A stretch of 64,000 bases of DNA from Epilithonimonas caeni DSM 17710. Lineage in GTDB: Bacteria; Bacteroidota; Bacteroidia; Flavobacteriales; Weeksellaceae. A program made the position numbers and the translations under genes. Below are positions 59,774 to 64,000 of the stretch, one piece after another. The stretch spans positions 62,001-126,000 of the forward strand of contig NZ_AUFK01000019.1 in assembly GCF_000426465.1 (NCBI RefSeq), written 5' to 3'. Positions within the stretch are counted from its first letter, which is position 1, and each line of letters opens with the position of its first letter. The notes under the pieces are model-generated. The model saw only the letters and a list, made by a program, of their open reading frames with translations, had not been told where the DNA came from and searched no databases.

Positions 59774-60415
59774 TTAGCGATATGGCTCGTTTATCTCGTC
59801 AATTGTGGCTCTTAACTCACCAATTGTGAACTTTTCCGAATCACATTTGATTTCTGGAATCTGATGTTGTTTTAGAAAACCGTTTAAATCTCCACAATCT
59901 CTCAGTATATTGAACTCTTTATTATCAAGATCTAGAACAATTCCTTTTATATTTCCATTCATTAAATAAGTCATCGGACTTAAGTTTCCCAATAATGCTT
60001 TTGACCACATACCTCTCATATTTTCTTCAAAATAAATAAATCGCCCATAACTTGTAACCTTGCAAAATCGGGAATATTGATCCGGATCATATCCTTTATC
60101 TTTCTTATTAGTATATTTTCTATAAGTCTGAAAATACATCTCCCCATTATGAGAAACCGCTAAAGGGATTCTAATTTTTTTATCTTTTTGTTTGAAGTAA
60201 AAAAATACTTTATCTGGAGATTCAGAAGAATCTTTTACATCAGATGGTTTAAAGTAAACTTCATCTGTTGAGGTTGGTTTTTTATTCAAGACGTCCTCCA
60301 ATGTTTCATAGACACCTTCTGGAAAATCACCTTGCTTTATAGATTGATATTGTTTTTCCTGACACATTCCTAGATTGAAAATTAGAAAAAAGAATGGTAG
60401 AATAATTAGTTTCAT
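59774..60415 (-). CDS. Secreted protein of unknown function
   Basis: A 213-residue exported protein with an N-terminal signal (KLIILPFFFLIFNLGMCQ); the Cys in LGMC is not a good lipobox, so cleavage by ordinary signal peptidase is preferred. The remainder is Lys/Asp/Tyr-rich with a repeated KPSDVKDSSESPDKVFFYFK-like segment and a C-terminal FTIGELRATIDEINEPYR. No family recognised. It stands alone between rmuC and hemB. Confidence 0.65.
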   Translation of the reverse strand: MKLIILPFFFLIFNLGMCQEKQYQSIKQGDFPEGVYETLEDVLNKKPTSTDEVYFKPSDVKDSSESPDKVFFYFKQKDKKIRIPLAVSHNGEMYFQTYRKYTNKKDKGYDPDQYSRFCKVTSYGRFIYFEENMRGMWSKALLGNLSPMTYLMNGNIKGIVLDLDNKEFNILRDCGDLNGFLKQHQIPEIKCDSEKFTIGELRATIDEINEPYR

Positions 60416-60487
60416 ATGTTATTAATTTAAGTTTATAAAAAACTAAAGTTATAATTTATCTCAGCAATGCTAAGAATCTATTTTTTT

Positions 60488-61474
60488 TTACTTATTCAAA
60501 AGCTTTGCAACTTCCGGTGCCGCATAAGTAAAAATCATATCCGCACCAGCACGTTTTATGGAAGTTAAACTTTCTATTAGAACCTTATCATTATCCAGCC
60601 AGCCGTTTTGTGCAGCAGCTTTCAGCATTGCATATTCTCCACTTACCTGATAAACTGCAATCGGCTGCGTGATCAATTCACGGATTTTGGAAACGATGTC
60701 CAGATAAGGCATTCCTGGTTTTATCATAATGATGTCAGCACCCTCATCTACGTCTCTTAAAGCTTCATCAATCGCTTCTCTGGAATTATGAAAATCCATC
60801 TGATAGGTTTTCTTGTCGGCCGGAATCTCCTGTGCATCAACCGGCGCACTATCCAACGCACTTCTGAATGGTCCGTAAAAAGCACTCGCATATTTTGCTG
60901 CGTAGGATAAAATCCCAACATCTGTGAATCCATTTTCCTCCAAACCTTCTCTCATAGCCAAAACACGGCCATCCATCATATCGCTTGGTGCCAAAATGTC
61001 AGCTCCAGCCTCTGCTAAAGAAATTCCCATTTTCACAAGTGCGTCAACTGTAGAATCGTTGTCTATTTTTCCGTTTTTGACAATCCCGTCGTGACCGTAA
61101 ATTGAATACGGGTCAAGAGCAACATCCGGCATAATGATGACTCCGGGAACTGCATCTTTTATAGCTTTGATGGTAGTTTGCATCAGTCCGTTTGGATTCC
61201 AAGATTCTTTTCCTGTATTGTCTTTCAGGTTATCGGAAACCTTCATATAAAGATTGACAGCCTTGATTCCCAGATCATAATTTTCTTTAACAGTTTGCAC
61301 GGTTAGATCTAAACTTTGCCTAAAAACACCAGGCATCGAGGAAATGGCTTCCTTTTTGTTATTACCTTCCATGACAAACATAGGCAACACCAAATCGTTT
61401 GTTGTAAGGGTTGTTTCACGAACAAGACTTCTGATGGAATGGTTGGTTCTTAGTCTTCTGTTTCTTGAAATCAT
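60488..61474 (-). CDS. hemB: Porphobilinogen synthase (ALA dehydratase)
   Basis: A 328-residue enzyme of tetrapyrrole synthesis that joins two 5-aminolevulinate molecules. The Schiff-base lysines are in the segments with YQMDFHNSREAIDEALRDV nearby and ADIIMIKPGMPYLD. The metal site reads DVALDPYSIYGHDG, with Asp where zinc-type enzymes have Cys, so this is the magnesium/zinc-independent type. RSALDSAPVD matches the family flap. Monocistronic, divergent from the T9SS mini-gene. Confidence 0.94.
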   Translation of the reverse strand: MISRNRRLRTNHSIRSLVRETTLTTNDLVLPMFVMEGNNKKEAISSMPGVFRQSLDLTVQTVKENYDLGIKAVNLYMKVSDNLKDNTGKESWNPNGLMQTTIKAIKDAVPGVIIMPDVALDPYSIYGHDGIVKNGKIDNDSTVDALVKMGISLAEAGADILAPSDMMDGRVLAMREGLEENGFTDVGILSYAAKYASAFYGPFRSALDSAPVDAQEIPADKKTYQMDFHNSREAIDEALRDVDEGADIIMIKPGMPYLDIVSKIRELITQPIAVYQVSGEYAMLKAAAQNGWLDNDKVLIESLTSIKRAGADMIFTYAAPEVAKLLNK

Positions 61475-61585
61475 CTTGATAAAATTATTTATGCAAATTT
61501 AATTATACTTTTACGGATAGACTATTGCATATGAATTTTATTTAAAATATATTTGTTGTAATTGTTTAAGTACAGACTAAAGCGA

Positions 61586-61933
61586 ATGAAAAAATTTCTA
61601 TTCTTTATAATATTTACGGTAGTTTCAGTTGGATTTTCAGGAGAAATGAAGGCACAATCTACTCGTGCAATGGCAGGACAAAAGACCGACGATGGTGTTT
61701 TGGTTGCATTCCCTAATCCTACAAGGGACGTTTTGATCTTGAAATCAAAGGATAATTCTTCAAAAATCAAAACTGTGGCTTTCTTCTCAATTTTGGGTGT
61801 TCAGGTTGCAGAATATACGATTAATAATAACAATGCAGAGCTAAGACTTGACAAACTACGTCCTGGGAAATATCTGATGAAATATACATTGGATGATAAC
61901 ACCCAGAAGATCGCTCAGATCATCAAACAGTAA
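61586..61933 (+). CDS. Free-standing T9SS type A sorting domain protein
   Basis: A 115-residue protein made of a signal peptide (KKFLFFIIFTVVSVGFSG then EMKAQS) and a type IX secretion C-terminal domain: FPNPTRDVLILKSKDNSSKI, the conserved FFSILGVQVAEYT, LDKLRPGKYLMKYT and a final KIAQIIKQ. Only about 20 residues lie between signal and CTD, so there is no cargo domain. ATG at 61586 is used; an upstream TTG is not needed. It sits between hemB and an OmpA-family gene, with a terminator after it. Confidence 0.87.
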   Translation: MKKFLFFIIFTVVSVGFSGEMKAQSTRAMAGQKTDDGVLVAFPNPTRDVLILKSKDNSSKIKTVAFFSILGVQVAEYTINNNNAELRLDKLRPGKYLMKYTLDDNTQKIAQIIKQ

Positions 61934-61951
61934 AAATTCAATTCAATATAT

Positions 61952-61977
61952 AATGCCGGTTCAGCCGGCATTTTTTA
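61952..61977 (+). terminator. Terminator after the T9SS mini-gene
   Basis: AATGCCGG / CCGGCATT stem with loop TTCAG, then six T residues. Confidence 0.85.
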
Positions 61978-62005
61978 TTTGCGATCTTTAATTTCTGTAA
62001 ATTTG
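61978..62005 (+). promoter_or_regulatory. Promoter of the OmpA-family gene
   Basis: TTTG at 61978-61981, 16 bases, then TAAATTTG at 61998-62005, 22 bases before the ATG. The spacing is a little shorter than the usual 19. Confidence 0.5.
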
Positions 62006-62027
62006 TCATAACCAAGAAAATTAAACT

Positions 62028-63698
62028 ATGAGAAAACTGGTCACTTTAGTCTTTGTGGTTGTCTTTCAAATCTTTAATTCACAATTCAGGACTTCTTTGT
62101 ACGATGATAATCAGTTGAGTGCTTCTCTGCGAGGTGGACTGGATTTCCCTTCTTATGATAATCAAACAAAATATATCGATTACAGATACAATCTGAATCT
62201 GGGAACTTCTGTTGATTTTTACTTCAATTGGATAGGTCTGGGAGTTGATCTGGATTATTTGAAGAACACTTCGAAAAACACTTATCCGACAGAAAATCTA
62301 TATAATGGAAATACTCCTCTTACCAATATTAATATAACTGAGAATAAAATTCAACGGTATTTTTTGGGAATTGGACCAAACTTTCGATATGTCATTAATG
62401 ATGACTTGAGTTTAGCCTTTAAATTGAAAGGTGGAATTTCCAATATCAAAGGTGGAGAAACATCAGTGACATCTTCAACATACAATCTTAATTATCACAA
62501 TGGATATGATGTGAAGAATATCCTGACAGGAAAAGGACAAGTTGAACTGAACTGGTTTTTCTCAGAATATGTTGGACTAAATTTCGGTGGTTATTATATC
62601 CAGCATTTCAAAGCAAAAGACCAAGTAAAAAGTAATTCTGTTTCCGGATATATTCCTTTTACAGAAAACAATAATCAATATAATATCAATCCAACCAATT
62701 CGGAAATTAGAAGTAATAGTCTTGACCACGAAATTCATTCCGCTGGAGTTTTTGCCGGACTGACGTTTAGAATTCCGACAAAAGAAGCAAGCCCAAATTA
62801 TGGATTGTCTGTCGTGGCGAGAGATAAGGAAACAGGATTGATTCTGCCTGATACTTTTATAGAGCTTTTTAAAAATGGGAAAAGAACGCACTTTGCCAAA
62901 ACCAATTCTCAAGGTGTGGCTTTCTTCAAGAACATCAAGCCAGACAATTATGATATCAAGGGAAGCCTTTATAACATAGAACTGAGCTCAGCAAAAACTA
63001 ATAAAACAGAGTTTGTAAAAAACTCTATGCTCAAAAAAGAGATCTCTACAGATTCCGAAACTTTCTTTGTGAAAGGTCAGGTTAGCATCTGTAATTCCAA
63101 AAACCCTTTGAGAGATGTGACTGTTGTGATCAAAAATAATGAAACTGAGATCTATCACGAAATAAAAACAGATATCAATGGAAAATTCTATTTCAAAGCA
63201 GATAAGAATTCCACTTACAGTATCTATGGAAAAAAAGGAAACCACTTTTCACAAACAGAATCGGTAACTTCTAAAAATGTTGATAGAACAAATACACTCT
63301 TCCTCAATTTACAAGTTTGTATGGAAGAAACTACTTGTGGGAAACCAATTAATCTAAAGAATATCCATTACGACCTGGACAAATATTTTATAAGAGAAGA
63401 TGCAAAACCGGAACTTAACAAATTGGTGCAGTTTATGAAAGACAATCCAAAGGTAAAAGTTGAATTGGCTTCTCATACAGATTCCCGTGCATCCGATGAT
63501 TATAACAAGACACTTTCCCAAAATCGGGCAAATGCTGCCGTAGATTATCTGGTATCAAAAGGAATCGACAAAACGAGGTTAAAACCAATTGGTTATGGAG
63601 AAACTCAGCTCCTGAATAAATGCAGTAATGGTATTGATTGTACAGAATCTCAACATCAGATCAACAGAAGAACAGAGATGAAGGTCATATGTCCTTAA
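62028..63698 (+). CDS. OmpA-family outer membrane protein with barrel-like N-terminus
   Basis: A 556-residue protein: signal (KLVTLVFVVVFQIFNSQ), a beta-barrel-like region to about residue 255 (many alternating strands such as LNLGTSVDFYFNWIGLGVDL), two carboxypeptidase-regulatory-like Ig domains (GLSVVARDKETGLILPDTFI and FVKGQVSICNSKNPLRDVTV), and a C-terminal OmpA peptidoglycan-binding domain (KNIHYDLDKYFIREDAKPEL, then HTDSRASDDYNKTLSQNRAN and RLKPIGYGETQL). It should tether the outer membrane to the cell wall. Its last codons overlap the convergent VanZ-like gene by 14 bases. Confidence 0.87.
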   Translation: MRKLVTLVFVVVFQIFNSQFRTSLYDDNQLSASLRGGLDFPSYDNQTKYIDYRYNLNLGTSVDFYFNWIGLGVDLDYLKNTSKNTYPTENLYNGNTPLTNINITENKIQRYFLGIGPNFRYVINDDLSLAFKLKGGISNIKGGETSVTSSTYNLNYHNGYDVKNILTGKGQVELNWFFSEYVGLNFGGYYIQHFKAKDQVKSNSVSGYIPFTENNNQYNINPTNSEIRSNSLDHEIHSAGVFAGLTFRIPTKEASPNYGLSVVARDKETGLILPDTFIELFKNGKRTHFAKTNSQGVAFFKNIKPDNYDIKGSLYNIELSSAKTNKTEFVKNSMLKKEISTDSETFFVKGQVSICNSKNPLRDVTVVIKNNETEIYHEIKTDINGKFYFKADKNSTYSIYGKKGNHFSQTESVTSKNVDRTNTLFLNLQVCMEETTCGKPINLKNIHYDLDKYFIREDAKPELNKLVQFMKDNPKVKVELASHTDSRASDDYNKTLSQNRANAAVDYLVSKGIDKTRLKPIGYGETQLLNKCSNGIDCTESQHQINRRTEMKVICP

Positions 63699-64000
63699 TT
63701 AAAAACCATTTCTTGTAAATGAAGAAACCCACTACAGCTCCAAAAGTATTAAGAATAACATCATCTATATCAGCATAACCTCTTTTAAAAAAATATTGAG
63801 AAAACTCTATGATATTGATTATTATAAAAAATGACAGGAATAACCATCTGAATCGGTTCAACCTGGGATAAAGTATTCCAAGGAAACCATAGGGAATAAA
63901 TAAAACAATATTACCAAAAAGATTTTTAATAGATTCAATAACACTATCCTTTATATATGTAAATGTATAATTAAACATTGTTGTAAAAGGAATGGGATTT
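63685..64000 (-). CDS. VanZ-like family protein, cut by the window edge
   Basis: The visible part is hydrophobic with the VanZ pattern FGNIVLFIPYGFLGILYPRL and a C-terminal FGAVVGFFIYKKWF. An in-frame ATG at 63978 exists, but the frame stays open through 64000 and the added residues (NPIPFTTMFNYTF) match the usual family sequence before the conserved GN...FIP segment, so the true start lies beyond the right edge. VanZ-like proteins are small membrane proteins; the prototype affects teicoplanin sensitivity. The stop overlaps the end of the OmpA-family gene. Confidence 0.8.
   Translation of the reverse strand, partial: NPIPFTTMFNYTFTYIKDSVIESIKNLFGNIVLFIPYGFLGILYPRLNRFRWLFLSFFIIINIIEFSQYFFKRGYADIDDVILNTFGAVVGFFIYKKWFLIKDI

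Noticed and set aside
1-64000. Search for tRNA, rRNA, CRISPR, insertion sequences, prophage or restriction cluster.
   Set aside because: None recognised by eye; no transposase, integrase or Cas-like protein is encoded, and no cloverleaf was found in the gaps. A tRNAscan or Infernal run would be decisive.

Overview
The window is A+T-rich, densely packed bacterial chromosome. It looks like Bacteroidota, class Flavobacteriia, and most like the Chryseobacterium group (Weeksellaceae). Direct signs are Bacteroidota-type promoters (TAnnTTTG -7 box), two proteins with type IX secretion C-terminal sorting domains, a YpdA-type bacillithiol disulfide reductase, a magnesium-type HemB, a lipoprotein with a CKKDE export signal, and several dispersed intergenic repeats typical of such genomes. 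The genus is inference. I see no rRNA, tRNA, CRISPR array, insertion sequence or prophage; this is mostly ordinary chromosome with repeat-rich gaps.

Layout. 1-4.8 kb: ferritin, a DUF493 protein, a 48-residue basic protein, a deoxyhypusine-synthase-like protein, a repeat-rich gap, and an ABC-F ATPase. 4.8-8.5 kb: two Crp/Fnr regulators, each followed by a related repeat and then a stress-type enzyme (DJ-1/PfpI or AhpD-like), with a PH/SHOCT protein between. 8.5-10 kb: a decayed two-component system, with a LytS-type kinase lacking its phosphoacceptor histidine and only a fragment of the response regulator. 10-20 kb, mostly minus strand: M3 peptidase, PhyH oxygenase, Kef-type K+/H+ antiporter with a KefF-like partner, LemA-TPM-TPM operon, MazG, a membrane PH-like protein, and Pcm. 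20-31.4 kb: a FabH/FabI-like pair, two Gfo/Idh/MocA oxidoreductases, a tail-fibre-like secreted protein, M23 peptidase, an orphan Vsr, 3-hydroxybutyryl-CoA dehydrogenase, membrane and META proteins, and a J-KTSC fusion. 31.4-37.9 kb: a complete tripartite RND efflux operon (tetR, TolC, adaptor, pump) with a promoter/operator I can place. 38-48.8 kb, mainly plus strand: RsmB-type methyltransferase, ferredoxin reductase plus ferredoxin, T9SS-exported M28 peptidase, lipocalin, CbpA-CbpM, YpdA, a YkuD lipoprotein and a large membrane protein. 48.8-56.8 kb, minus strand: aldehyde dehydrogenase, HD hydrolase, alpha/beta hydrolase, PfkB kinase, DUF4241, ValS. 56.9-64 kb: DUF1573 protein, PPK2, RmuC, HemB, a free-standing T9SS sorting domain, an OmpA-family protein, and a VanZ-like gene cut by the right edge.

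The most noteworthy points are the dead kinase with its decayed partner, a dispersed repeat that has become coding sequence in an ABC-F gene and at a gene end near mazG, the hairpin/tandem-repeat array beside the decayed regulator, the T9SS sorting domain without cargo, and the tetR promoter/operator arrangement. No clearly new multi-gene system was found. Functions rest on motif and family recognition from the translated sequence; no database search was run.
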